64,000 nucleotides of DNA. Origin: Arthrinium phaeospermum. Taxonomy: Eukaryota; Ascomycota; Sordariomycetes; Amphisphaeriales; Apiosporaceae. The stretch covers positions 806,001 through 870,000 of the forward strand of contig QYRS01000013.1 of NCBI GenBank assembly GCA_006503535.1, written 5' to 3'. A program made the position numbers and the translations under genes. Under the pieces are notes generated by a model. The model had not been told where the DNA came from and made no database searches. It saw only the letters and a list, made by a program, of their open reading frames with translations. Positions 1-11,741 of this stretch are shown piece by piece. How positions within the stretch are numbered: the stretch's first letter is position 1; each line of letters begins with the position of its first letter.

Positions 1-1200
1 TAAAGATCGTAATTTAATATAATTCGATTAATTAAACGCAACGAAATTATCTTACGCGAATTTTACACAAAGCACTTTACTAATTTCCTTTGATTTGACT
101 CTATAATACAACGCGTCTTTTAAACCATCAACGATCACCTATTTTAACGCGATTTACAACTATTATAAAACATACTCCTTCCGATTTATAATATGTAGAA
201 ACAAAACGAATATAACACATTAAACCTCGGCTAAATAAATAATCAATAAAATAAAATAAAAAAGGATTAAAACTTATTCCAATTTAATACTATAACATAC
301 ATAATTATTAATTAAATAAAGCTGGAAATAATTATACGCCTACGGTAAAATAACTAAATTTAAAATCAACACTAGGTAATAAACGCTTTAAATCTAGCCA
401 AAACTATAATAGAAGCTTAATTAGCTTAAACTCCTTATATAGACACTAAAATAGCTTTATAACTTTAAAAGAAGTTAATTAATTAATTAATTAATACCTT
501 ATTTACCCTAAAAAGTAAATATTTTAATTTCCACTTAAAGGAGGGCATCTTTACTTTAATCGTAGGAATATATCGATATAATTTACCACTATATTAATTT
601 TAATAACGCGGTAAGTTAACTAATTTACCATTTACCGAACTCGTTTATAAATTATACTATATAATTATAAATAATATATTATTAAAACGCTTTTTTTTAG
701 CGATAAATTTTATTTACTATAATATTAAAGCAAGTTTCGTATAAAAAAAGGTTAATAAATTAATGTTTATTTATATAAATACACATGCATTAAAGCATAT
801 TAAAATAATTTAATTTAATTTAACTCCGTAAGAAAAAAAGGAGGTTAAAGATTTAATATTCTATTTAATAAAGCCTAATATTATATTTAATTCGGGATTA
901 AATTAAAAGATTCAATAATATTTAGTTTTATTTACACTTATATATTATAAAATCGTTTTAAAATACTACTTTTTAACTATATTAATTTATAATATCTAAC
1001 TTATATAAAATCTTTATAAATCAACTATTTTAACCTTAATTCGACCTTGGTTTACCCGGAAATTACACTTATTTCGATATAGAAAAAAGGATTTTCCAGG
1101 CTAATATAAGCCTAAGTACAGATTTAAATATAGACTTAGTTTCTACTTTAAAATACTATAGTTTTTTGCTAGTACTTTAAAGAAACCAAAAAACCGGTTT
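1..1200. repeat. AT-rich, RIP-like degenerate block
   Basis: The block is overwhelmingly A and T, dominated by TpA-rich words such as ttaattaa, and no open frame of useful length exists on either strand. Composition changes abruptly near 1200 to ordinary roughly 50% GC sequence. This is the signature left by repeat-induced point mutation on a transposon copy in Pezizomycotina. The original element can no longer be recognised by eye. The window start is inside the block, so its true length is unknown. Confidence 0.8.
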
Positions 1201-1523
1201 TTTAGTTTACCAGCCCTAGCCAGGCTACGAGCTGGAGGGGCTAAGCATCAGCCGCTTGACGATACTTTGCTGTTATATGCCTCTGGTGATATACGAGTAC
1301 CGTAGATCATGTTATCCATCTTCCAGATCCTCTTTGCCCGTGTGCCGAGCAAGTGGCTCCCGAAGTCCTACGAGACCAGAAGCAAGAATGCTGGCTGGCT
1401 GCATCACCGACCCTCTTCTGGCCTCTAACCTAGCGCCATGGGTCTCGAAGCGCTGCAAAGTACTGCAGACGGGCATCATATGATGCATTGATGGGTAACA
1501 ATTACGAATTAACAATTGGATGT

Positions 1524-3546
1524 TCACCAACCTACAAGCTGGGGATCGATCGGGCTAAAACCCATTATATCCTTAACGCCGCCACAAGACACGCCCGATC
1601 GACTCCTGTCCGCCCTCCATGTCGCTTCCTGCCACAGCGCCTTGACTTCGGCTTCTCCGTCAAAGTCATTCTGCCAGGCGAACAGCCTCAGTACCGACTT
1701 GCCCCCCTCCCATGTCTTGATCCCCAGCACCTGGTTTGCCAGAACAATCTTGGCCATATATACATCCTTGACCGCCTGCATCTGCTCACTCTCGAGGCTT
1801 GACACTACTCGGGCAACAGACACGGCACAGGCGCCGAACATGACCGTCCAGAACCATAGGGGTTGTGAATACTGGCCTTTCTGCATCATCTCCTCGGTAC
1901 GGCACACATCGGCTATCAGTTGTTCAATGAACCAGTTGAGAACAAACGAGTCAACCCGCTCCTCGCGAAGGATAATGTAGAGGTAGAAGTAGCAGGCAAT
2001 GAAGCCGGATCTGCTACAATCTACTGAGCGCAGTGGGGCAACCATCCCGCTGTCGATCGCTTCGGGGTGTGGTGAGCGCCGTCCTAGAATCTCTGATAAA
2101 GGCTCGGCGGTATCGTCTGCCCCGCTCAGTGTAGCGATGCTATATATCGGCCGTAGGGCGACTCGAAGCAACGATATAATCATCGATTGGTGGATGTAGT
2201 CGGTCCTGCTGATATCAAGGATGTCCCAGATAGGCCGGCTGGAGACGCAGCGGGCAGCCCTACAAGTTGTTAGTCAAGCCGACAAGTGACGTTGCGCATC
2301 GAACATACATCAGAATCATACGCTGGAGCAACCCCGTGGTCTGTGGCGCGCCAGATCTATCTCGTATCTCCTTTATCCTGGCGAGGCCCTGGAGATGTGA
2401 TGCTACGGCGTCGATTGTGCCCAGCGAATTCTACGTGCAGTCAGTATCATCCATACGCACAGCAATCATTTTCCCGGGTGAGGTGTACCTCTACTAGAGC
2501 AAGACTTGCCACGGCGGCAACGGTGCCATCGTTCACAGCCATCTCTGGGTCTGCTAACTGCTCCTTGACGAAACGCACAGCTTGGAGCTTATGGTACAAG
2601 TAAGGTATCCTGAACTGCTCTCCGTCGCCGGTGGTCCAAGCCCATTGTAAGGTTGTCATGAGCAGGGCTCCATGGAGAAAGCCAGGATGGGAGAGAGCCC
2701 TGTGGACACTAAGGTTCTATGTTAGTAACGCTGGAGATGTTGGTCCAGGGGTTGGAATGCGCTCACACAAACGAGTTTTGGTCTCTTTGTACGGGCGTGT
2801 TGTAATAAAATTTGGTGTTCATAACTTCAGGTGACCCGTGGTCAGTTTCGATTGATCAAAGTTGCAGGTTTCTCTTTCGCCGGCTCCATTGCTGGCAACT
2901 TACAAAGCTGGAACAAAGATCTCGACTTATACGGCATGTTGATGCCGGTACCGGCAAAGGGATCCTTAGGGGTAGCATCGTGCAAGCCAAGGTAGCTCAG
3001 AGCATCCTCAGGCTCTTGCGACCCATCATGAGAGCTGCTGCCGTTGCAAGAAGGCGTAGAAGTTGGGGTTTCCACGTAACCGCATTCACCACCGTGCCGT
3101 AGACAATATGTGCTGTGCCGCTGTTAGTAGGGAGGATCAGTCAAGGAAGTGGGCGATGGAGCGATTCTAGGGTGCCATGCCACCGGAACCGAGCATCGAT
3201 GGATCGGGCCCCAGATATGCATCCATCGTATGCGTATTTGCGTATACGCATGGGTGTATCACCAATTCCCAATGGACGGGAGTTGGGGAAACATAAATTG
3301 GACCACATACCATAACGGTTTTCTTTCGTCGCAACGAATATGTTTCTGTTTGCACACGAAACAGCCTACAAACGATGCGCGCATTGTGCCCGTCGCCACG
3401 GCGGGCGCCTCGAGCAACGCGCGACTCTGTCAGTGCCTATACCAAATACCCGCGGCGATCGGATGTAGGCACTACTCACCATTCCGGGACCTCCTATGGA
3501 ACTTGCGCTGCCTTTGCCGCTGCGAAGCAGTAGTCTGGTCGTACAT
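1524..3546 (-). CDS. Zn(II)2Cys6 transcription factor, fungal-specific TF family (seven exons)
   Basis: The model is complement(join(1524..2259, 2309..2430, 2489..2708, 2767..2824, 2904..3112, 3311..3365, 3480..3546)), 1467 nt, 488 aa. All six introns (49-198 bp) have GT-AG ends and phases agree throughout. Residues 24-51 form a textbook binuclear zinc cluster: C24-x2-C27-x6-C34-x6-C41-x2-C44-x6-C51, preceded by a basic N-terminus rich in Arg and Gln. The cluster is split over exons 1-3, as is common in such genes. The rest resembles the helical regulatory region of the fungal-specific TF domain (PF11951-like), with an ALSHPGFLHGALL-like stretch, an AVASLALVE helix, and a C-terminal RLFAWQNDFD motif. 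It should be a nuclear DNA-binding regulator; targets are unknown. It ends only about 320 bp from the RIP-like block yet has no disabling change. The ATG at 3546 is the first that keeps the basic region. Intron 2 (198 bp) is the least certain junction. Confidence 0.82.
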
Positions 3547-6500
3547 GGTGAGTAAGGATATCGGGAATTGCTTTTGCTATAGGATTGGCCTTTGCCCAGG
3601 AGACTGAAAAACTTCTGCTGGTATCTGCTTCGACCTCCCCGCTTCCATTATATCTCGAGTTGCCCCCTCAAGGCACCCGCATTTCTCAAGCAGCCAGGGC
3701 ATAAAATGAGATGCATCGAGCAGGTGTGGCAGCACCCAGAATGGAACCCAGAATGACCGGCCAAGGCTAGTAATCCTTCCCGCATCAACAAAAGAAGCAT
3801 CGCCACTTCGCGACGTCAGACTGGCGGGCACAGATAATATCCAAGACCCTAGCCTCAAAGTACCCTGCGTTGAATGTAGCCAATAACCAATGGAAAGGTA
3901 TGGCCCGGAACTCGCTACAGAAGGGAATCCGCGTGGAAATTCATGGTGAACTGCAACCTTGTACCCGCTTGTTCTTGTTCAGGGGTTACAGGTTGAGCAT
4001 TCTAGTCCCCCAATTTCGCTAGCAATTGCGGTAGAGATTGGGAGCGCCGAGCACCCGGATTTGGATTGGAGATGCGTGATTGGTCAGCTTTACGACGAAG
4101 ATGTCGATAATCAGCCCTATAAACATGCAGGAGACTTGGAGGGATTCCCATCTAGGTAAGGTGGACGAGGAACGATGAAACCAATTTACTTTATTTTCCA
4201 ATTATAGGCTCAGGAGTACAAATGCGCAGCGGGGATTATATGGAGAGAGCTGACATGGGAAAGGAGAATGATGAGCATCCAGACGTTGTTTTTGTGATAC
4301 AATTAGAAACACTGTGGCTTGCTGGGCCTCCAGGCAGCCGAATAAAATGGAAGCTAGCCAAACTCGCCCGGCAGCTGAGATGGTGTGCAAATTTGGGTAT
4401 GTATGTACATACTTACCTTCCCTTAGTAGGTGAAGGAAGCGGGTAAGAATCTGACAGGCATTTCTGTGCATCCACGTGGAAAGAAACGTTCGAGTCAGCT
4501 TCTTGAATTACTAATTATTATCCGATCGTGGGGAGACTCTCAACGTACATACACACATACATACTGTAGGTATGTATGTCCGGCTTGAGCCTCCTAGAGG
4601 CAGGCTCCTCCTGTTGCTCCCGGCTGACTCGAGGACTTTCATTGGCATGTGTTTACGACGAACCCGGCAATACGGTCCAAGTCCAGAGACTAGAGAGTTA
4701 CTGTATGAAGGTGGAAGTCAGCAAGTACTGCTTTGGGACGGGGATATTGTCAGAACTGTATGCAGTATATGGCCTGTCCTTTACTGCACGTCGAGGCGGG
4801 CTGGCGGGTCCGCCGGGCTTCGGCGCTCTCGGCGGCTTACTGCTCGCTTGTAGTTTGTAGCTCGTAGCTCGTACCTCTCGCTGGTAGCGGGCTGGCAAGC
4901 TGCACCCGAGGCATTGAGCTAATTCATACCTGGTGTTACCTAAGGTCGGCCGCCCAATTTCCGTTTACTGTCCTGACCAGCAATCCATCACACAGTGACG
5001 CGACCGGAGTTTACCAATGCATGCTATCTACTTACATATGCTCGACTCTGCCTGCGTCAGAGTGTTGTTTATATATTTTATCTCCAGTCAAACTCGCATG
5101 TTTCTTCTCCTTGATCATGAGAGTATTAGTTGACTTGCTTTCGCATCTTCTGTGTTATTCCGGTTGCTCGACCCCTCGTTTTCCGCTACATGCTCTTCGG
5201 GGGAGGTCCTACCAACCCACTAGGTTACCTTACCACTCACCACTCCTACCCCCTCACACTGGAACACTGTTCATATTGATTACTGTAATAGCAAAACTTG
5301 CCGGGCCTGGGATTTCCCCCTCTCTTTACTGTAGACGGACGGGACGATCTCTTCTGGCGAGGCTGCCGTCTACATACATCTCTCACATATGCTCTCTCAA
5401 GCTCACTGGGGGCGCGACCACTGAATGCATGCACCCGAAAACCTAAATATATGCCCTTCATCACCCCTCTTTCTTGGCCAGACCTGCTGTCTTCCTCTTC
5501 TCGACCCGCCCGGTTTCCTGGGTCTCTTTGTGCGAGCAAGATGCCGATGGTGAGATTGGCCCAAGTTGGGCGTGTGTCCTTGTGCAACCCCCCCTTGTTG
5601 GTGGTTTTTTTTTGTGCCCAACTGTTTTGTTTTGACACCGCTCATTCGCTGGCCAGGCTGTCCCTGCTCTTGCCGTGTCTAACCAACCCACTGCTGTATC
5701 GTGCCTTTTGGCCCAAACCGGCTCGGGGCTGCCCAATCGCTGCCTTATCGTCTTCGCAACATGGTGATGGGCGACAATTGTCTCCGCAAACTCGGGATGG
5801 CACAGTCCCCAAGCAGCATAGTTCCAGACTGATGTTGCAACACGTCCCGGGATACACCTGGTAATAATGCCAGCAACACTTTGTGGTCTGCATAGTCTTC
5901 CTTCTTTTCGGGGCGCATTGCCCAGCGTAGATTCGCTCCCATTCTAGGCGCGCTTCTGCTGCCAGATGCCTGCCAGCACTGAATCTTCTAGTCGCCGAGA
6001 CGCAATCGGGCTGCACGTCACCTGGCCAGAAGTCCCATTGCGCTCCAGTTCAGGGCAACGATCATCCTAGCCTGCGCTGCTCGCTTGCTCTGCTACTGAC
6101 CTGGATACGTCCAGTATCAGAGTGGCGAAATCATGGCATCCTCGGTGCATTGAATCCACGCTGCGGCCGCGAACATAAAGCGCCAGCGTCTCGAAGAAAT
6201 TTCTTTATAATATATCCGACCCCAGACCGAGCTTGTCCACTGCCGAAAAGGACACTCTGCTGGACCTGACTGTCGAGTAAAGTCTAGTGACGCTCAACGT
6301 TCATCTTCTTACAGCCCCCAAAGGACAACTTACCCGGAAGTGTGTTGGTGATATCCCCAAGGATTGTTCGTCCACCTGGAGTCACGATACCTCACCGCTA
6401 TAGGATCTATACCAGTATACCCCGGATAAAGGCACTATTCGACCGTGGATCCCCAGGTCTTCTGGACGTTCTAGCACGGTTTTTTTGTCCCATTGTTATT

Positions 6501-6686
6501 TTTTCTTCTCGTCAGAGGGAAGCTCCAGGACCTAGCTTCCCGTCCAAGAGGAGTACTTCTTCAGCCCATCTGTAGAGGTACATCTTGATGCCATTCTACC
6601 TCTCGGACTAGGTTTCGAGGTGGCACTTTTCTTGAATTACAGGACTCGTTAAAGGAATGGCCAGAGCAGACGTGCTGTACCAGACA
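3547..6686. other. Gene-poor interval upstream of the 6687 gene
   Basis: About 3.1 kb without a convincing gene. Open frames here are short, overlap on both strands and have unbiased composition. The stretch 5050-5740 is pyrimidine-rich on the + strand, which fits a promoter or leader for the gene at 6687. A 27-nt stretch near 4128-4154 (minus strand) could encode YLDGNPSKS, a motif also found in the surface protein at 33726-34674. Confidence 0.5.
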
Positions 6687-7864
6687 ATGTCGAACGGATT
6701 TCGAACGGATTTGTGGAATTCCTCCCGCAGGTGCGACCAGAAAGCATTGCCTATTGGAGTACATCACGTATCAAGACTAACCGGTTCAAGCGTTGTCTAT
6801 GATGACCCTTATATGAATGGTGGCTACCACAGATCGAGGTAAGGCTCTCGGCAGAGACAACCCTCCATCGCTACTTGGACTGCAGGAAGTAACCGTGCAT
6901 CTTGAAGTGTCTCTTATCCTCCCGGAACAGGCTCTTCGTATGGCGTACCTGCAGCTGTCAGTACAGCTGGCCCAATCGGACGCATCGAGCCTGCATATTC
7001 ATCGTCACCAACCTACAACCCGCGGCCGATATCCGCGACCTATAGTAACTCAACCGCAACCTTCGGATCGTATGGCGGCCCAAGCCCCCCAGGGTGGGAG
7101 GCCGGAGGCAGTTATTCGCCACACGACTCCCTTGACGATCTTGTTGTGTCTCCCAACGGCCTAGATGGCGACATGGGAAGCGCGGCGGTCGGCTCCTCGT
7201 CGAGGAACAGCGCAAAGGGGCGCCCCCAGCGGCGACCTTCGAACCGCGACGAGTTTGACGGGCCTCACCAATTCCTGAAGCGACCGCATCCCGAGTACAT
7301 CGCATCGCAGGAGCGAGAGCTGCCCCATCTCCCTACGCACCTCCTCGTGCAGGAGCAAGACCACATTCTTACCCAGGTCAACGATCGCCTGTCCCAGTGT
7401 GCTTTTGACTTTGTCGCAAAGTACCAGTTTCCTATCCCCTTGACACAGGATGTTCGGCCTGTGGAGCGACCTTCGGACCGTAAGTTGTGTGCTGTGGGTG
7501 CGCCGTGTTTGCTCAATTGTTGCAGAAGCTGACGGTAGACTGTGTAGGTGAATGGACCGAATGGGTCTATCTTCTGAAGAGACTGGCGACCAAGCGGAGA
7601 ATACCCGCCAGAGTTCTATACAACGGGCAAATCAAGCAGTTTGTGACCATTTTGGAAAACTCACTAGAGATGAGGCACGCAGCGAAGCACCAGTCGCGCC
7701 CTCTGAAAGACGACCGGAACATCTTGCAACTGATCAGCGCAGGCATCCAGGTCGCCAAGATCCTCAAAGACGCCGCGGCCATGGACTTTTTGGACCACCT
7801 TTACGTTTCTACCCAACGTCAGATTGACGAGCGAAGTGCCGCGGCTCACGCTCGGTTTCGCTAA
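6687..7864 (+). CDS. Conserved fungal protein of unknown function
   Basis: The model is join(6687..6730, 6791..6838, 6962..7479, 7548..7864), 927 nt, 308 aa. The N-terminal 150 residues are low-complexity and rich in Ser, Gly, Pro, Tyr and Asn, so probably disordered. The C-terminal half is compact and helical. It starts with a QFLKRPHPEYIASQEREL segment and continues through GEWTEWVYLLKRLATKRR-like and FVTILENSLEMRHAA segments. No catalytic or nucleic-acid-binding motif was recognised, and no function is proposed. The ATG at 6687 (acaATGtcg) was chosen for its Kozak context; an in-frame ATG at 6657 would add ten residues. Intron 1 ends at AAG after a strong actaac branch site. Intron 2 could use an earlier acceptor near 6929, but that joins only to a very short ATG exon at 6817. 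The last intron (7480-7547) has a perfect GTAAGT donor. The N-terminal exons are less certain than the C-terminal ones. Confidence 0.72.
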
Positions 7865-9155
7865 ACAAATAGGGCACATGGGCACCCAGAACCATGAGAG
7901 GTGCTTCTCATGACATCACAAACGTTACTACGATTCACGCATATGAAGAATTATGATATTATTCACGGACTTCACAGACACACACCCAACGCAACAGGGC
8001 GTGACGAATCATAGATGTGCGCAATGCATATCTGATGGATGGAAGGAGGGAAGGAGGGAGGGAGGGATGGGGTTGGGCGTTTGGGACGAAGCTTCGACGA
8101 CTTTTTTATTACACTGTTCTTGTTTTTCGCCCTCTCTTCGAGCGGTTGTTTTCGTTTGGTTGAATGGAGCGCTTATCCCAAGGACAGAAGCCAGGATTAG
8201 GACGGAACAGTATATGGAAACCAGCACAAGGAGTTGCCCAGGCGCAACTCGACGATTTGCTACGGCGTGGGCTGGAGGCGCAGCCAATTGCCCTCATCGA
8301 GTATCTCTCTTGGCTTTTATGACTACTTGCATAGCCAGCTGGAATGAGGTCACTATCAGGTAGTAAATGTATAACATCTTGTTTGTGAAACTGCGCACTC
8401 ACTATTCTCTTACCTGCTTGCTATATGCGATGCGGTGCTGCTATATAAGTATGTACCCAAAGTAGACCTGCATACAGGTTGGTAAAGTAAGGACATGTAC
8501 GTAGCCCAATCAGAACTCTTGGGAGTTAGGCCTATCATTGGGCCAGAAGGAGCACGTGCTTGACTCGGTCAACTCGCATGAGATGTCGGTAAAGAGATGA
8601 CGGCTCTGGTGACACTCATTGAATGGCAGGGCGGGACAGGTACAAAGTACCTTGGTGTTTGGACGATCGACCGAATCCCGAAGGGGCTTAGCTGGCACTG
8701 CCGCCCGCAACGTCGGTGATCTCTTCGAGTCAAGCGCATTCTGCTCTCAGGAACCCTTAAAGATGAACAGGCCCGCGTCCTCCCCATGCTCTGGAAAATC
8801 AGATTGTGTACAATAGAATGTTCTGAATATCAATTCAATGTTTTGTAGAGTTCTGATCGCGGCAGTCCAAATCATCTGGTATATTATATGCGACAACTCT
8901 GGCCTCGTTACGTGAAAGCTCTCAAATTGATTCGCCGCCGTCGCGCACAGCGATCCTCGCGAATCGAACAACACAGCCATAGATTGCGTCTACGCCAGCC
9001 GCTAGAACCTTCAAGCCCCCTCGCATCTGGTAAGAACAGAAAGAGGAAGAAGATTAGAAGACGACGGCAGACTTGTATTTGGATAACACATCCGTTTTGC
9101 GGAGAGCAAGGTTTCCTGTCTTCTTCTGCGCCCACTCCACCAGGCCAGCTGAATC
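7865..9155. other. Intergenic region
   Basis: About 1.3 kb holding the 3' end of the 6687 gene and the promoter of the zinc-cluster gene at 9156. No supported gene was seen. A run of closely spaced G-triplets lies at 8048-8077. The last 250 bp before 9156 is purine-rich and probably leader. Confidence 0.5.
8037..8077 (+). repeat. G-rich (GGGA) tract, G-quadruplex candidate
   Basis: G-runs of three or four lie at 8048-8050, 8056-8058, 8060-8062, 8064-8066, 8069-8072 and 8075-8077, with loops of one to five bases. This satisfies the simple G-quadruplex pattern on the + strand. It lies about 180 nt after the stop of the 6687 gene, so it would be in that gene's 3' UTR or just beyond. Confidence 0.6.
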
Positions 9156-9400
9156 ATGGCTTCGGTCGCATCTGCATCGCCGTCCGGGAGCAGCTTCCAG
9201 CACCCCGACTCGGCGGACGAAGCAGAATCATGGCAGTATATTGAGTCGAACCCTGGGTCCGTTGCTTTCTTCCCCAGCCCCGCCAGCGGTAGTCTGAACA
9301 GCTGGGGTCTGGTGGGCTACCCGGACCAGCTCGAGCACTCCTCGCCTGGGCCCGCCGCCGTCTCGCCGCTCCAGCTGAATGACCACCACCAGCAACCGCC

Positions 9401-9442
<42 letters not shown>

Positions 9443-11741
9443 AGTATATTCCGACTCATATACTGACCAGGCCAATGCTTCAATGTTAGCATCCGCAGGC
9501 ATGGAAGGGCAGTTCCTGACGGGCCTGCCGAGCGACGCTCAGCTGGCCGCGGCAGGCCAGGATTTCATGTTCAACGACCAGTACAACCCCGACTTCGATT
9601 TGGCGCCTCCCTTCTACAATGCCTTTCCGAGCAGCATGGGAAACATGGCGGAATTAAACTCGCTGGAAGACATGGGAGGCATGGAATTGTCTCAGCAGCA
9701 GCAGCAGCAGCAGCAACCAATCGACCTGGATATACCCCCGCAGTTTCGCAACAACAGTGATGTGCCGCCATGGGACCCGACCAACTTGAAGAACAACAAT
9801 GAGACCCCCTTCGCCATGTCTGGGCTCAACGCCTCGCCCGGAGCCTCGAGCTGCTCGCCCCAGACCTCGCCTGTTCCAAGCAGCAGTTCACAGCTATCAC
9901 TGAGCCCGCGTTGGACAGATGTCAAAGCAGAACCGGCCGGCAAAGCTCCGTTTCGAAGAATCAAAGGGGCCGGTAAGATCGAGAAGAAGAAGCCCGAGCC
10001 GGTGAACAAGTTCGTCATCATGACCCCTAATCTCATCCACGCCTCGGCCGGAAAGCCGAACCCCTATGAGTGTTTCGACGCCATGCGGACGACGGCGAGA
10101 GGGAGAAAGGGGCCGTTGGCAAACGACACAAAGGAGAGCGCTCTTCAAGTGAGGAGGCTAGGGGCCTGCTTCTGTTGTCACAGTCGAAAAGTGAAGGTAC
10201 GAACCCTCCGCCACGAGCCCTACACCACGATCCGTCCCGAGAAAGCTCTTGACGTCGCTAATCGGTTCCTCGTGTATGATAACAGTGCGACAAGGAACGG
10301 CCATGCAAGAACTGCAAGAAGCTCACGCACCAGCTACCCCAGATTGTATGCTGGCAATTCCAGGACTTCCTCCCGGTCCTGTTTCCCGACTTCATCCGCA
10401 GCCACTTCAAAAAGGACCAGATGGCCAAGTTCATCAGCGAAAACGTCGAGGGGTTCACCGTAGGCGGCGGGGAGAAGATGTGTACTGTCGAGCTCTTCTC
10501 CGGCCACCGCTTCCAGTCGACCCTCACCCTTCGGGCCTCGTTCTTTACGGCAAAGAGCCCCGAGGTCCTGCAGCATTGGCACATGAACGCCGGCGTGAAC
10601 TCGCTCGAGCTGGAGTCGAGGGGCGCCGTGCCGATCGGGATAGATCTCGACAACACAGCGGTCCGCGAGGATGTCAGGCGGAAAGCAAGAGACTACGTCC
10701 AGTCTCTCATCTTCGACCCCCAATACGCCGAGCAGGTCACCGACTCGGTCCGCCACACGGAACTGCCGCGAAAGATCCTCAGGGCCGTCCAGATATACGG
10801 TCAGCGATCCGATGTGAGTAGCTTCCGGACAGCGCAACCCACAGTTTTTGTTTATGGTGACACTGACGCGAAGTTTATAGTCCCCCATCGTCAAGAAGGC
10901 ACTGTCCATCTACGCCATGCACTACGTCCTGACACGGCATCTCTGCATTACGCACGCCTCGCTGGCAGCGCTCCAAAGCACCAACCTGGTGCCCCGCAAC
11001 ATCCCCTGGGTGACGCCGCGGCTGCTCAACCGGCAGGTCAAGGCGATGCTGGACGAGCACTTGCTCAAGGAGGTGACGGCGCTGTTCGAGGGCTTCTCCA
11101 AGTCGCTCAAGCCCAAGTCGCGGGTCGGGTGGGCGCCGTGCCTGGCGGCGTTCCTGGTGCTCTGCCTCTTCATGGAGTCGGTCGAGACGGCGGCCGACGT
11201 CTTCGTCGTGTCGCAGAACGAGGTCGACCTGCGCAACCGCGCCGTGCCGGGCACGCCGCTGTCCTTCCAGCGCGCCTTTGCCCGCGCCATCTGCCGCGAG
11301 ATCGACAACATGCCCTTCAAGCAGTTCGCCTACCAGTTCCACCAGATCTACCAGACGCACTCGCGCGACGCGTCCACCAAGCCCTTCAACCCGCTGCTGG
11401 ACGACAGCTTCGCCGAGCTGGGCGAGCTGGACGCCGCGTCGCTGGAGCTGGTGACGACCTTGAGGGAGTTGCTTCAGGGTGATTCATGTGAGTTGGCTTA
11501 CCTTCCCTTTTCTGGTGCTTGTATAAACGATATACACACACATATATATGCAGGGCTGACTGGTTCTATTCAAACCACCACAGACTACGAGCTGGACTTC
11601 CTTGTGGCAGACCCCGACTTGCCAAACGTGGAGAGCCATCCGTACCCCCGCAACGTGTCGATTAATTACACGGGGCGACTGGTGTCGAGGTTTCTGCTCT
11701 CCTTCCTGGATGAGAAGTACCTGTTCGATGGGCAGTACTAG
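9156..11741 (+). CDS. Zn(II)2Cys6 zinc-cluster transcription factor with poly-Gln tracts
   Basis: The model is join(9156..10196, 10286..10813, 10881..11487, 11584..11741), 2334 nt, 777 aa. The N-terminal third is Ser/Pro/Gln-rich, with runs of 14 and 8 Gln, and is probably an activation region. The zinc cluster spans residues 338-369: C338-x2-C341-x6-C348-x5-C354-x2-C357, with the sixth Cys most likely C369 after 11 residues instead of the usual 6-8. The first intron interrupts the cluster exactly between Lys347 and C348, a classic position in fungal C6 genes. The region after it (FQDFLPVLFPDF onwards) is well-ordered coding sequence with strong GC3 bias and no stop, but no ligand domain is recognised. 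The start at 9156 is the first ATG in the long exon. The last intron (11488-11583) is 96 nt with no in-frame stop, so its retention would still be translatable. Confidence 0.87.
9402..9443 (+). repeat. (CAG)12(CAA)2 poly-Gln tract
   Basis: Twelve uninterrupted CAG codons followed by two CAA codons encode 14 glutamines within the N-terminal region of the zinc-cluster regulator. A pure CAG run of this length is prone to replication slippage. Confidence 0.97.
9693..9716 (+). repeat. (CAG)7CAA poly-Gln tract
   Basis: Seven CAG codons and one CAA encode eight glutamines in the same regulator, about 250 nt after the first tract. Confidence 0.97.

Noticed and set aside
1524..2183. Minus-strand frame that at first looked like a transporter fragment
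   Set aside because: It is the last exon of the zinc-cluster regulator; upstream exons join in phase and supply the cysteine cluster.
9154..9502. Poly-Ala, poly-Leu and poly-Cys frames on the minus strand
   Set aside because: They are antisense readings of the CAG tract in the regulator gene.
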